Source: an uncultured Agrobacterium sp.
Lineage (GTDB): Bacteria; Pseudomonadota; Alphaproteobacteria; Rhizobiales; Rhizobiaceae
Length of the DNA: 64,000 nucleotides
NCBI GenBank assembly: GCA_913777615.1
Contig: CAJYTK010000011.1
Span: forward strand, 248,001-312,000
Reading direction: 5' to 3'
Shown here piece after piece: positions 8,181 to 17,269 of this stretch; positions within the stretch are counted from its first letter, which is position 1, and the number at the start of each line of letters is the position of its first letter. The notes beneath the pieces were generated by a model that saw nothing but the letters and a program-made list of their open reading frames with translations, had not been told where the DNA came from and ran no database searches. The position numbers and the translations under genes were made by a program.

Positions 8181-8549
8181 AATATAAATCTCGAGCTGAC
8201 GCAAATACGCTCAATGTCGGCTGAACGGATCCGCAGCATCTTTTTCGCGGATTTTGATGCTTCTCCGAAAACGCAAGGGGCGAGTATTCCCGTCAAAAAG
8301 GCATGAATTTGAGTGCAGCCTGGCAACGGGCGATACGTTCAAATGTCACATTCGGGTCGGCGTCGGCCGCTTCGCCTTACACAAGCCTACCCACTCTAGG
8401 ACCGCTAGAACCAGCCGAACGTAATGCAGCACGGAAAGACAGTGATGATCGGCGTTTACGGTCGCCCTAGTATCGTATGCTCTTCAAGATCAAGCCCCGG
8501 ATAGACCAAAGGCCGAGCACGACGCAAGTTGCGCGGGCGGAAAGCCCCC
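8181..8549. other. Intergenic region
   Basis: 369 bases between the small peptide gene and the stop of the minus-strand PssE-like gene. No supported coding sequence, tRNA or clear terminator was seen. Confidence 0.4.
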
Positions 8550-9038
8550 TCAGCGAGAGAGGATGCTATGTGTGAATCCTCTGATTCCGTTTACCAGTTG
8601 CGCTCTATCCGCCGAAACGACACCATGTAGAGGCACGTCAAGAGCGGGAGCGGACAAAATGTCAAAAAGCATTTCAAGCTCCGAAGCGACGTAAATCCCC
8701 TGCTTGTTTTTAAGCTGCGCGCATGTTGCAAGTTGATGGTCGTTGCGGTGCTCTCCGAACTTCGCCAATCTCGGAACGATGACGATCGGCTTTCCGTGTT
8801 TACGGGACGAGAGCACGGTGCCTATCCCGGCGTGGGAGAGAATAATCCGTGCAGAGCGAAACTTTCCATCAAACTCGGTCGGACGCATAGTCCGACAATA
8901 CTCGAAGTTCTTTGGCTCATACTCCGCCTTACTGCCGATCTGACCGAAAATCGGCTCATCGAGCCTAAGCGCCAGTTCGTCAACCGCCCTCACCAACCGA
9001 TCAAAAGGTAACTGAGTGCCGATCGTCAGGAGGATCAT
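8550..9038 (-). CDS. PssE-like glycosyltransferase subunit (catalytic half, Alg13/GT28-C type)
   Basis: 162 residues from ATG 9038. MILLTIGTQLPFDRLVRAVD is the usual start of PssE/Alg13-like halves, followed by the nucleotide-sugar binding part RIILSHAGIGTVLSSRKHGKP IVIVPR, a GT28 C-terminal signature. It works as a pair with the preceding gene, whose stop overlaps this start (ATGA, 9035-9038). In Rhizobium the PssD/PssE pair adds glucuronic acid to the lipid-linked glucose early in exopolysaccharide assembly. That donor fits the UDP-glucose dehydrogenase at 40480, but specificity here is inferred. Confidence 0.85.
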   Translation of the reverse strand: MILLTIGTQLPFDRLVRAVDELALRLDEPIFGQIGSKAEYEPKNFEYCRTMRPTEFDGKFRSARIILSHAGIGTVLSSRKHGKPIVIVPRLAKFGEHRNDHQLATCAQLKNKQGIYVASELEMLFDILSAPALDVPLHGVVSADRAQLVNGIRGFTHSILSR

Positions 9039-9499
9039 AAAACACTCCCGAAATATTTCGGGCCTCTGTCGCTGGCAAGATGGCTCCATTGCGTCAACCA
9101 AAGGTCGGCAATCTTGCCCGCAAGCTTGCCGCTCAGCGACAGTTTTTCGGAGTTCGCGACGCTATCCAGCCAGATGGTCTTCGCGCCAAACACCTTTCCT
9201 AGAGCCAGTGCAATGATGCCCGGTGCAGCGCCAGTCGATATGATGATATCGGGGCGCTCTTTTCGAATGACCCGAAGCACATCGAGAGCACATCGCACAT
9301 TCTGCATCATGCTGTCGCGGTTGCAATCCGTGACGATGTAGGCAGGTGAGACACCTGACTTCTCGGCAAGCCCCTCGATCGTGTTGGCATACGCAAATGT
9401 TGCGTTTTCGAAAGACTCGAGAACCAACATAAGCTGCTCCCAGTGTCCGCCACCCGAAGAAATTGCCAATACATGGAGTTTTTCAGCGTTACGTTTCAA
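9035..9499 (-). CDS. PssD-like glycosyltransferase subunit (membrane-anchor half, Alg14 type)
   Basis: 154 residues. The pattern VLAISSGGGHWEQLMLVLES at the start, DIIISTGAAPGIIALALGKV in the middle and KTIWLDSVANSEKLSLSGK match PssD/Alg14 proteins, which recruit the catalytic partner to the membrane. The start is TTG at 9499; an in-frame stop at 9506-9508 excludes anything longer, and no ATG precedes the conserved GGGHW block. The ribosome site is weak. It overlaps the partner gene by 4 bases. It is transcribed away from an AT-rich 0.7 kb spacer that probably carries its promoter. Confidence 0.82.
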   Translation of the reverse strand: MKRNAEKLHVLAISSGGGHWEQLMLVLESFENATFAYANTIEGLAEKSGVSPAYIVTDCNRDSMMQNVRCALDVLRVIRKERPDIIISTGAAPGIIALALGKVFGAKTIWLDSVANSEKLSLSGKLAGKIADLWLTQWSHLASDRGPKYFGSVL

Positions 9500-10223
9500 C
9501 GAAAATCACCCATCTCAAAAGGAATTTATCCAATTGCTGCCCACTCGCCCCATCTCAAATTCAAGGCGAGACTTGAACTCACCTATAGCTCAAGATATTT
9601 CTCAACATCGCGTGCAAGCCACTGAGTCTTCGCTAAGTCTAATTTTCACGCGGAGATTCAAGTTCTCGTATATCTTGGTCTTTATAAAAAACAGATTCCT
9701 GAAAGATATTCAAGATCAGAACATCGTTATAGAAAACATCATAAGATGTTTTCATTTATATTAATCTATACTAATTAAGTGAATTCGAATAATACAAACG
9801 GTCCCCGCCTGATGGCGCAGCGAATGTTGGCGCGCACGCTGCTTCGCTGTGCTCGGGTCAAAAGATAAATTTCAGCGGCGTGCAAAATATAAACCCTCAC
9901 AGCAGTATAAATAAACAGATAAAAATATCTATACATTCTCAAACTCGATAGCCCTTAACGCCGAAATGCACTTTTATTCCGATGGGTAAAATAATTAATT
10001 CGATATCAAAATATTTCCGCGCGACCTATCATGGATAAATCTATAAATAAGAAAATTATATTTAGAAATATTTCTAATTATCGACTATATCTCTCAATTT
10101 TACTGGCCTGGCTTTATGATTTTAACAAATTTAGGCTTGTGTAAAATACAATTTATTTTTTTTACTGTGCCGAAATCGGCCCTTGCGATGATGTTCCCAG
10201 AAACGCGAGCAAGGGCGGCATCA
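9500..10223. other. AT-rich divergent intergenic region
   Basis: About 720 bases, strikingly A+T-rich from about 9640 to 10180, between the minus-strand PssD-like gene and the plus-strand beta-helix gene. It must hold both promoters. No gene, repeat or clean palindrome stands out. Such spacers in rhizobial polysaccharide loci are typical targets of Ros/MucR zinc-finger regulators; that link is inference. Confidence 0.5.
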
Positions 10224-11765
10224 ATGAAAACCTATTATGTCAATTCCGAAACCGGTTCCGACGCAAATGCAGGCACATCGGCAGGTAGCGCCCTCGCCTC
10301 TCTGGCAGCTGTAAACAACCTCAAACTGAAAGCGGGCGACGTCGTTCTGTTCAGCGCCGGCACCGAATATCACGGTCAACTCGATATCAAGTACTCAGGA
10401 ACAGTAGAAAAGCCCATAACCTTCGGCAGTTACGGCTCTGGCGAACCGCCAGTCCTTTCGGGCGGCTACGTAGGCATCTACGGCTCGAAAACATCCAACA
10501 TCGTTATCGAAAATCTTGCTATCGAAAAGACGGCCACCAATGCGATTTATGCTGGCAATGCAAGTAACTGGACGCTGAACAACGTCACGGTGACTGACAC
10601 CGGCACGGCTGGAAGGGCTGGCTCGATTAGCTTCCAGAGCAGCAGCGACATCAGTATCAAGGATAGCCACATATCGGGCACATCCGGTGACGGAATCTGG
10701 ATGCTCAACGTCAAAGGCGCGGTTCTGACTGGCAACACAGTCAGCCAGGCAAAGGGTCACAATGCCGACGCCGTCCAGATCAACGGCAGCAGTAATATCG
10801 TCGTCAAAAATAACGTGATGGATATGACCGGGGAGAACGGCAGTGCGAAAGGCGTTCTCGTTATCGTCGACGCTAAAAACGCTTTGGTCGAAGGAAACAC
10901 CGTCGTAGGTGGCGGCTTCGGCATCAGCGCCATGGGACAGAATATAACGATTAAGAATAACGACATTTCTGACTATAAGGGCTACAGCTGGTCTTACGGG
11001 ATCGGCCTTGGGCAAACGGTTGACGCTAAGAACTACGTGATTAGCGGCAATCACATTCATGACGGTGTCTGGGGTGTCGCAGTGACCGCGGCAGGCACAG
11101 ACAAACTTGTCCGCAGCGGCATTGAAATTTCGGGCAACCACTTCGACGACTTGAGCGAAGCAGCGCTGAAAGTAGATCGTCCTGCAAGCGGCAGTTTTCA
11201 CGGAAATGAGATCACCGAGACCGTCAGTCGAGATATCTATATTTCAACCCCGATCAAGAGTTCCGGCACATTTCTAACGACGGCGAGTCAGGTGCTTGCC
11301 CCGGTCAAGGTCGAGCTTCCCCACGCACTCGTCATCGCAAAAGCGGATGCGATAACCGTAGCGGTCCCAAGCCAGGCTCCGACAACGGCACCGTCTAAAG
11401 CCATCGTCGCAGTAAACGACGTGCTAAAATTTAGTGACGCCCATCATCTGTCTCTTTCCGGCAATGTTCTCGCCAACGATCATTCGGATAATGATGTGCT
11501 ATCCCTCCGCAATCTCAATGGCACATCGTTCAAGAACGGGTCTACAATGAACATTGAGGGGAAATACGGAGTTCTACATATTGAAAGTGATGGTGACTAC
11601 AGCTTTACGGTCAAGACCGATCGCATCGACCATCTCTCCGGCACTCTTAAAGAATCTTTCCAGTATAAGGTTTCGAATGGCAGTGTTCTGGATACCGGAT
11701 ATATTTCAATCGAGATCAATGCCGATCACATAACGAAGTCGATCGCAGCAGACCAATTTATATAG
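10224..11765 (+). CDS. Parallel beta-helix protein with C-terminal cadherin-like domain, probably secreted
   Basis: 513 residues from ATG 10224 (MKTYYVNSETGSDANAGTS, the usual first strand of this fold); the frame is open to 10116 but that extension looks non-native. Residues about 10-370 form right-handed beta-helix coils with repeats such as SNIVIENLAI, SDISIKDSHISG, NITIKNNDISDY and YVISGNHIHDG. The last ~115 residues are a cadherin-like (CHDL/VCBS-type) domain: SLSGNVLANDHSDNDVLSLR then GKYGVLHIESDGDYSFTV. That tail closely parallels the Rap-like protein encoded next door. No Sec signal is seen, consistent with type I export by the pair at 14201-17269. The helix could be a polysaccharide lyase, epimerase or binding domain; no catalytic residues can be assigned. 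Confidence 0.8.
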   Translation: MKTYYVNSETGSDANAGTSAGSALASLAAVNNLKLKAGDVVLFSAGTEYHGQLDIKYSGTVEKPITFGSYGSGEPPVLSGGYVGIYGSKTSNIVIENLAIEKTATNAIYAGNASNWTLNNVTVTDTGTAGRAGSISFQSSSDISIKDSHISGTSGDGIWMLNVKGAVLTGNTVSQAKGHNADAVQINGSSNIVVKNNVMDMTGENGSAKGVLVIVDAKNALVEGNTVVGGGFGISAMGQNITIKNNDISDYKGYSWSYGIGLGQTVDAKNYVISGNHIHDGVWGVAVTAAGTDKLVRSGIEISGNHFDDLSEAALKVDRPASGSFHGNEITETVSRDIYISTPIKSSGTFLTTASQVLAPVKVELPHALVIAKADAITVAVPSQAPTTAPSKAIVAVNDVLKFSDAHHLSLSGNVLANDHSDNDVLSLRNLNGTSFKNGSTMNIEGKYGVLHIESDGDYSFTVKTDRIDHLSGTLKESFQYKVSNGSVLDTGYISIEINADHITKSIAADQFI

Positions 11766-11850
11766 CTAAAGGCTAATATCACCGGCCATTGTTGATGCGC
11801 CTCCTCAGTCTGTACGTACTGGCAGAAACAACACTTTAGTGCGCACACTT

Positions 11851-11883
11851 GAAAAAAAGAGCCCGCCATAAAATGGCGGGCTC
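11851..11883 (-). terminator. Intrinsic terminator of the Rap-like gene
   Basis: Perfect 10-base stem (plus-strand arms GAGCCCGCCA 11859-11868 and TGGCGGGCTC 11874-11883, loop TAAAA). On the minus strand it is followed directly by seven T residues. It lies about 130 bases after the Rap-like stop codon and may also stop readthrough from the convergent beta-helix gene. Confidence 0.85.
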
Positions 11884-12010
11884 CTGCCCAATTTCCCTTC
11901 AATACACTTCAGAAATTCGAACGACCTAAAGTTGGCCCCACGATCTCTGAATTGTAAATATCATACGTCGTTCACAAGGTATAATCCCTGTTCACTAGGC
12001 AAAGGTGGCG

Positions 12011-12751
12011 TCAAACACCAACCGGCTCGCCGTGAGGGGGAATGGAAATCTTCAAGACGCCGACATCGGTTGTCTGGGAGTTCGGGAACTCGCCAAATGC
12101 GTCGTCGTAAACACGGAACTGGAAAGTTTCACTTGCGGCTTGAGTCAGACCCTTGCCGAGATCATTCAGATCATAGGTGTATGTACCATCGCGCTGGATG
12201 TGCAGATCACCATAGTGACCAGAAACGACGGTCGAGCCATCCGGCTGGACGAACTTGAAATTGTAGTCGTTCGGGTTTGCTGTCAAAAGATTTTCAGCGC
12301 CAGCACGGCTCACGGAAACGTAACCCTCAGCGGTCAGGTCACCGCTCACAGAGTTGCCGTTGACCGACACGGACTGATCGACGGCCACAGGCTTCGTGTG
12401 TTCCGGCTTGATGGTGATGACGAGGTAATCGTAGTCGGTCTGCTTGCTGCTATCGGAAATCTTGTATCCTACTCTCTCGACAAAGCCTTCGGCAGGTACC
12501 GGGCCGATGTCTGCCTTGAGGGTATATGTATAATTGCCGTTCGGGCTAACTTTGAAGGTGCCATAGGTGCCTTCGATGATGGTGACCTGATCAAGGCCCT
12601 GCTTCGCGCCAACGCTAACGCCGTTCAAAGAGCGAAGGAAAATTTGACCATTGTCGGTGGAGTCGTTCGCCGTAATGTTACCAGAAATCGTTGCATCAGG
12701 GTCATTGATATAGATGGTATCGTAGTCGGTTGTTGCTACAGGCTTCGCCAT
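12011..12751 (-). CDS. Rap-like adhesin with two cadherin-like domains (type I secretion substrate)
   Basis: 246 residues from ATG 12751, chosen for the GGAGAG 6 bases upstream. It has two cadherin-like domains. The first (about 1-115) reads ATISGNITANDSTDNGQIFLR, EGTYGTFKVSPNGNYTYTL and VGYKISDSSKQTDYDYLVIT. The second (about 118-240) reads VNGNSVSGDLTAEGYV, GHYGDLHIQRDGTYTYDL and ASETFQFRVYDD. This architecture is that of rhizobial Rap proteins, small calcium-binding polysaccharide-binding adhesins exported by the PrsDE type I system without an N-terminal signal. None is seen here, and a type I exporter is encoded nearby. A strong terminator follows. Confidence 0.82.
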   Translation of the reverse strand: MAKPVATTDYDTIYINDPDATISGNITANDSTDNGQIFLRSLNGVSVGAKQGLDQVTIIEGTYGTFKVSPNGNYTYTLKADIGPVPAEGFVERVGYKISDSSKQTDYDYLVITIKPEHTKPVAVDQSVSVNGNSVSGDLTAEGYVSVSRAGAENLLTANPNDYNFKFVQPDGSTVVSGHYGDLHIQRDGTYTYDLNDLGKGLTQAASETFQFRVYDDAFGEFPNSQTTDVGVLKISIPPHGEPVGV

Positions 12752-13542
12752 AATAATCTCTCCATGAGGCCATTTTTTATAAAAGTCCGGCAATTTTTAA
12801 TGCCAGTTAACTTCTTATTCACCATCTATCGGAGGTTACTAAATGTCAATACCAAACTGAAGAAACAAAGCTAAACTCTACTCGATTTCCTGACTATTTC
12901 TGGGTTATTCATTAACCGACATTAGCTAAATAGCGGACATACATTAGAATAATCTAACAATTATCCGAATAATATTCTTCAACCCTACCACAGATCCGCT
13001 TAAGAGGGGAAAAGATGTGCCATTTTGGGAAAATTAGTTTTCGACTAATTCCACACCGGTTAGAGGCCATGAGCTGTTCTTGGCAATTACCAAGATCATC
13101 GTCTTTTCTAGAAATATAGCGATTTCTAATAAATATCTATACTGTCTTTTACTGACATAATATATCGTCGCAGTTTTCTGATTGCGACTACTGCGTGAAC
13201 AATATTTGACAACCCTAATTATGCAACCTGAGATTATTTCGGCTCGAATTACTGGGATCGAGATTTCCATGGCCGTCGCTAAGCGGCTTTTACGTAAGAT
13301 ACTATGATATAAGTCTTATCGCCTCTGCCGTTGACACTGGCCAATAGGCAGATTGATTGGCAGCAGTAATCGACCACAATAAATCCAAAGTACTCGTCAG
13401 TGGATTTTCGCCTGCAGTCTACTATAGCTGGCGGTCAGTTCGTTTATCACCCGAGCGGCAATGCCGCTTAATTGATCAGGATGGATTGATCCAACCCAAC
13501 ACCGCGGACGGGATTTATATGAATGAAGTTGGCGACTATGCC
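12752..13542. other. AT-rich intergenic region upstream of the Rap-like gene
   Basis: About 790 bases, A+T-rich from 12770 to 13260. It probably holds the Rap-like promoter at its left end. A 78-codon frame at 13034-13270 on the minus strand has no ribosome site or family signal and is not accepted. No further gene seen. Confidence 0.5.
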
Positions 13543-13752
13543 TCATGCAGCGAGAGGCTGAAAACGCCGCCGAATGCGGGCAATGTAATAATTGCCGGGG
13601 GACTCTGACTCGCACATGGCGATGACCTCCGCTTCAGGCACTCCGGTGAATCGACGCTCATCACCACTGTGGAAGCGAATACGCAGCTGCCCGTCTTCCT
13701 GACTAAAATACACTTCTTTTACGATTCGAGAGTTGACCGATAGATTTTGCAT
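13543..13752 (-). CDS. KTSC domain protein
   Basis: 69 residues from ATG 13752, selected because GGAGA lies 5 bases upstream. It consists of one KTSC domain, as found at the C-terminus of some lysyl-tRNA synthetases and as free-standing small proteins: VNSRIVKEVYFSQEDGQLRI, RFHSGDERRFTGVPEAEV and ESPGNYYIARIRRRF. The usual ending 'S.G.Y....IR..F' is intact. The domain is thought to bind nucleic acid or a protein partner; its role is not established. It lies between the Rap-like adhesin and the type I exporter without obvious operon linkage. Confidence 0.8.
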   Translation of the reverse strand: MQNLSVNSRIVKEVYFSQEDGQLRIRFHSGDERRFTGVPEAEVIAMCESESPGNYYIARIRRRFQPLAA

Positions 13753-14200
13753 TTTTCTCTCCATTATCATTTTTATTTTTATGAGAGCCTAAGCAAAAAC
13801 TCGAAAATTACCGTGAAAAGAACTGGTTATTGCAATCTAAAGCCAAATATTCAATTTTGGCGCATGTTGAACCAGCATTATCGACGCGAAGACCTTATCG
13901 TAACGTCGGCCTGACGAACGTTGTATAAGACGCTGAGCTGTTGCTTGCGATCATCCGAAGTCACTATTTCATGCCCAGCCCAGCATCTTAGGGTCTGAGG
14001 TCAAAGATGAAGAGAGCGGCTGACGGCGAGGCTTAGCTGGGATCGAATGGAGCACTGCCGCAAGGCTAACGTTCTGTCATCATCGCGCAAAGCCTAAGCT
14101 CCCGCAGGCGTTGCACGCTAAGACGCTGTCTAACTCTCCAATAGGCGACTATGTGTCACAAGCTTTCAAACTGACAATTCGCCGTGCTAGCGATTGATCG
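13753..14200. other. Intergenic region
   Basis: About 450 bases after the HlyD-type gene and before the KTSC gene, both on the minus strand. No supported gene or clear terminator hairpin seen; it should carry the KTSC promoter near 13755-13870. Confidence 0.4.
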
Positions 14201-15520
14201 TCATTCCTCTCTGAAGGCGTGTTCCATCTGATCACGCAATGGCTTCAGAAGATAGGACATAACAGTGCGCTCTTCGATGTGAGCGAACGCTTCGACAGGC
14301 ATTCCTGGATAGAGGTCAAGGCCTTTGAGCTTTGCCAGGCTTTCCGGTACAGGTTGAATTTTGACAGGGTAATAGAGCTGCCGCGTCGTCGGATCGGTGA
14401 TGGCATCCGCGCCAATATTCATGACTTTACCTTCGACCTCTGGCGTCGTTCTTTGATTGAACGCCGCAAACCGGAGCCGCACCTCTTGGCCAGGATGGAT
14501 TTGATCGACATCCCGTGTCTGAATGCGAGCTTCTACGTTCAACTGTTGATCTTCAGGAACAATCAGAACGAGATCTTGACCTGGTGCGATCACGCCGTTC
14601 TTCGTGTGGACAGACAGTTGCAGAGCATGGCCGCTGACGGGCGTCGTGATTTTAAGGCGAGCGATTTCGTCTTTGACCGAGTTGAGCTTTTCGGTGTTCT
14701 CAAGGATTTGACGTTGATTATCCGCAAGACTGGTGGATGTTTCCGTTAGTCGTGTCTGGCTGATGTTGATCAGCTGAGCCTTGATTTCGCCCTTACGTGT
14801 CAGAGCTGATGCGCGTGCGGATATAAGCTTGCTACGGTCGCTTTCGTAGCTTGCTTTCTCACGCCGCAATTGAAGCATGCGCTGGGATCCGACGACTTTT
14901 TGAGCAAGAAGTTTTTCCTGGATGTCCAGTTCCTGGTTTGCAGAGGCAACCGCATCATCGCTTGACTTGAGCTGCAGATCATAACCGCTGATCTCGTCAT
15001 CGAGCTGGCTCTGGCGAGAGTTCAACTGCTCGATCATGGCTTCGAGAGAAAGACGACGGCTCGTCAGAAGATCCTGCTCCCGAGCCAGAACCTCATCCAC
15101 CCCGGGTAATCCCTGAACGTCCTGAGGGGCTATGATCTTGTCTTCGCCCTTGATCTCCGCCATAAGCCGCGCACGTTGAACATATAGCTGCACCAGCTGC
15201 CCTTGGTACAGGTCGCGCAAGGAGTATTCCTTGGTTCCATCAAGCTCGAACAGAACGTCTCCTGCCTTGACCTCCTGACCTTCCCTCACATAGATTTCGC
15301 TGACATTTCCACCTTTAAAGTGTTGAATCTTCTTTACATTTCCATCGACCACAACAACACCGGCGGCAATGACAGCACTCGCGATCTGCTGCGAGTAGGC
15401 CCAGCCACCGATCCCTCCGACGAGAACAAATGACCCCGCCAGCACTGCCACCAAATGGCGGCGCAAGGATTTCTCGGCCCAGCCAGAAGTCATTCTTTCC
15501 TGCATCTTGGATGTGGTCAT
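14201..15520 (-). CDS. Type I secretion membrane fusion protein (HlyD/PrsE family)
   Basis: 439 residues. One N-terminal membrane segment (about 25-48, HLVAVLAGSFVLVGGIGGWA) is followed by a biotinyl-lipoyl-like half (GGNVSEIYVREGQEVKAGDVL), a long coiled-coil hairpin (about 130-300) and the second half with KITTPVSGHALQLSVHTKNG, then the beta-barrel with YYPVKIQPV and GLDLYPGMPVEAF near the end. This is the periplasmic adaptor that joins the ABC ATPase to an outer-membrane TolC protein. It starts 6 bases after the ATPase gene, so the two form one operon. No TolC gene is present; in rhizobia it is usually encoded elsewhere. Likely substrates are the Rap-like and beta-helix proteins. Confidence 0.93.
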   Translation of the reverse strand: MTTSKMQERMTSGWAEKSLRRHLVAVLAGSFVLVGGIGGWAYSQQIASAVIAAGVVVVDGNVKKIQHFKGGNVSEIYVREGQEVKAGDVLFELDGTKEYSLRDLYQGQLVQLYVQRARLMAEIKGEDKIIAPQDVQGLPGVDEVLAREQDLLTSRRLSLEAMIEQLNSRQSQLDDEISGYDLQLKSSDDAVASANQELDIQEKLLAQKVVGSQRMLQLRREKASYESDRSKLISARASALTRKGEIKAQLINISQTRLTETSTSLADNQRQILENTEKLNSVKDEIARLKITTPVSGHALQLSVHTKNGVIAPGQDLVLIVPEDQQLNVEARIQTRDVDQIHPGQEVRLRFAAFNQRTTPEVEGKVMNIGADAITDPTTRQLYYPVKIQPVPESLAKLKGLDLYPGMPVEAFAHIEERTVMSYLLKPLRDQMEHAFREE

Positions 15521-15526
15521 GATCGC

Positions 15527-17269
15527 TTAGCTTTTCGTCTTAGTGGTATCGACAACCACCTGAAGCTGACGCTCAGGCTTATTGACAACGCGCCCCAGAA
15601 CCTCATCTTTCGGGCCAAAGGCATTCATTCTGCCGCCATTCATCACCATGACGAGGTCAACGCTCGATAATACGCTGGGGCGGTGGGCGATGACGAGCAC
15701 GATTCCACCGCGGGCTCTCACGCTCAGAATAGCCTCGCTCAAGGCTTCTTCACCATCGGCGTCGAGGTTGGAGTTTGGCTCATCTAGAACGATCAGGAAG
15801 GGCTCGCCATACAGGGCGCGCGCAAGTGCCACGCGCTGACGCTGACCGGCGGACAACAGTGTTCCGCCCTCACCGATTTCCGTATCGTAGCCGTTGGGCA
15901 GGCGGATCACCATATCATGGATACGCGCCGCCTTCGCCGCGGCAATGATCGAGGCAGGTGAAGCGTCTTCCTGAAAACGCGCTATGTTCTCGGCAATGGT
16001 GCCGTTAAACAATTCGACGTCCTGAGGCAGATAGCCAATATACTTCCCAAGGTCTTCCGTGCTCCATTGGCTGAGCTCAGCGCCGTCGAGGCGTACGGAA
16101 CCACGAACGGTGGGCCAGAGCTGCAGAAGAACACGCGCCATTGCCGATTTTCCGGAAGCGCTCATGCCGATAATGCCGACGGCACTGCCTGCTTGAACCG
16201 TAAAATCGACGTCGATGAAGATCAAACCCTTGTTGCCAGGCGCGGTCCCTGCAAGCTTTTCGACAGTCAAAACGCGGCTTGGTCGCGGGAGCTTGAGCGG
16301 CGGCGCCTTTTCAGCCGTGGCAGTCAAAACATCGCTGGTACGCCGCCAAGCGTCGCGTGCGGTCACAAAACCTTTCCAATTGGCTATCGCAAGCTCCACG
16401 GGGGCAAGCGCACGCGATGTCAAGATAGACGCAGCGATCATAATCCCGGCGGATGCACTGCCGTCCATGACGAGAATGGCACCAGCTGCAAGAACAGCCG
16501 ATTGCAGCGCCATTCGGAAGATTTTGGAAATCGCGGCATATTGATTGCCGACATCCGACGCAGAGCACATCAGGACGCGGTGCGCACCATTCTTTTCTGC
16601 CCAGATCTGCCCCACCCTGCCGGCCATACCCATAGCGCGGATGACCTCTGCGTTGCGCAGGGACAAAGAGGCATATCCATTCCGTACGTTGGACGATTCA
16701 TTTGCGAGCTTGGACTGGGTGCGCGAACTTACATTGGTCAGGTAGGTCAAGCCAGCAAGAACGACGGCGCCGAAAATCGCCATCCAGCCAATGACCGGGT
16801 GGAACATAAAGCAAATCGCCACATAGAAAGGCAGCCAAGGCAGATCGAAGAATGCGGGAGGCCCCATACCCGACAGAAAACTACGGATGTGGTCAAAATC
16901 GCGGATTGGCTGCATCCCGTCGCCAGGAATCCGAGCCTTGAATGGCATCTGCAGCATGGCCTGGAAAACCCGCCCGTTCAGCAACTCGTCCACAGATGCG
17001 GCGATGCGCACAAGAATGCGGCTACGGATGATCTCGAACCAACCCTGAAACAGGTACAGCAGCAGAGCGAGGATAGACAACGACACCAACGTCGGGAGGC
17101 TTTTGCTTGGAAGAACCCTGTCATAGACCTGCAGCATATAAAACGAGCCGGTCAGATAAAGTATATTGATCAGCGCGCTCGCCAACCCCACACCTACGAA
17201 CGCCCACCAAGACCGTCGCAATGCATCACCGGTGGTGATGTTCAAAGCTTGCTTATTAAACTTCGACAC
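15527..17269 (-). CDS. Type I secretion ABC transporter ATPase (PrtD/PrsD family)
   Basis: 580 residues, GTG start. Six membrane helices lie in residues 20-310 (start WWAFVGVGLASALINILY, QVYDRVLPSKS after it). The nucleotide-binding domain follows with Walker A GMSASGKS (368-375), Q-loop YLPQDVELF, signature LSAGQRQRVALARAL (472 on), Walker B FLIVLDE (491-497) and the AHRPS switch. It belongs to the group without an N-terminal peptidase domain, which exports leaderless proteins recognised by a C-terminal signal. The PrtD-type 'FDLPWLPFYV' motif is present. It is first in the operon with the HlyD-type adaptor and faces away from the polysaccharide assembly operon. Confidence 0.94.
   Translation of the reverse strand: MSKFNKQALNITTGDALRRSWWAFVGVGLASALINILYLTGSFYMLQVYDRVLPSKSLPTLVSLSILALLLYLFQGWFEIIRSRILVRIAASVDELLNGRVFQAMLQMPFKARIPGDGMQPIRDFDHIRSFLSGMGPPAFFDLPWLPFYVAICFMFHPVIGWMAIFGAVVLAGLTYLTNVSSRTQSKLANESSNVRNGYASLSLRNAEVIRAMGMAGRVGQIWAEKNGAHRVLMCSASDVGNQYAAISKIFRMALQSAVLAAGAILVMDGSASAGIMIAASILTSRALAPVELAIANWKGFVTARDAWRRTSDVLTATAEKAPPLKLPRPSRVLTVEKLAGTAPGNKGLIFIDVDFTVQAGSAVGIIGMSASGKSAMARVLLQLWPTVRGSVRLDGAELSQWSTEDLGKYIGYLPQDVELFNGTIAENIARFQEDASPASIIAAAKAARIHDMVIRLPNGYDTEIGEGGTLLSAGQRQRVALARALYGEPFLIVLDEPNSNLDADGEEALSEAILSVRARGGIVLVIAHRPSVLSSVDLVMVMNGGRMNAFGPKDEVLGRVVNKPERQLQVVVDTTKTKS

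Noticed and set aside
13034-13270. 78-codon minus-strand frame in the AT-rich spacer
   Set aside because: No ribosome site and no recognisable domain; composition matches non-coding AT-rich DNA.
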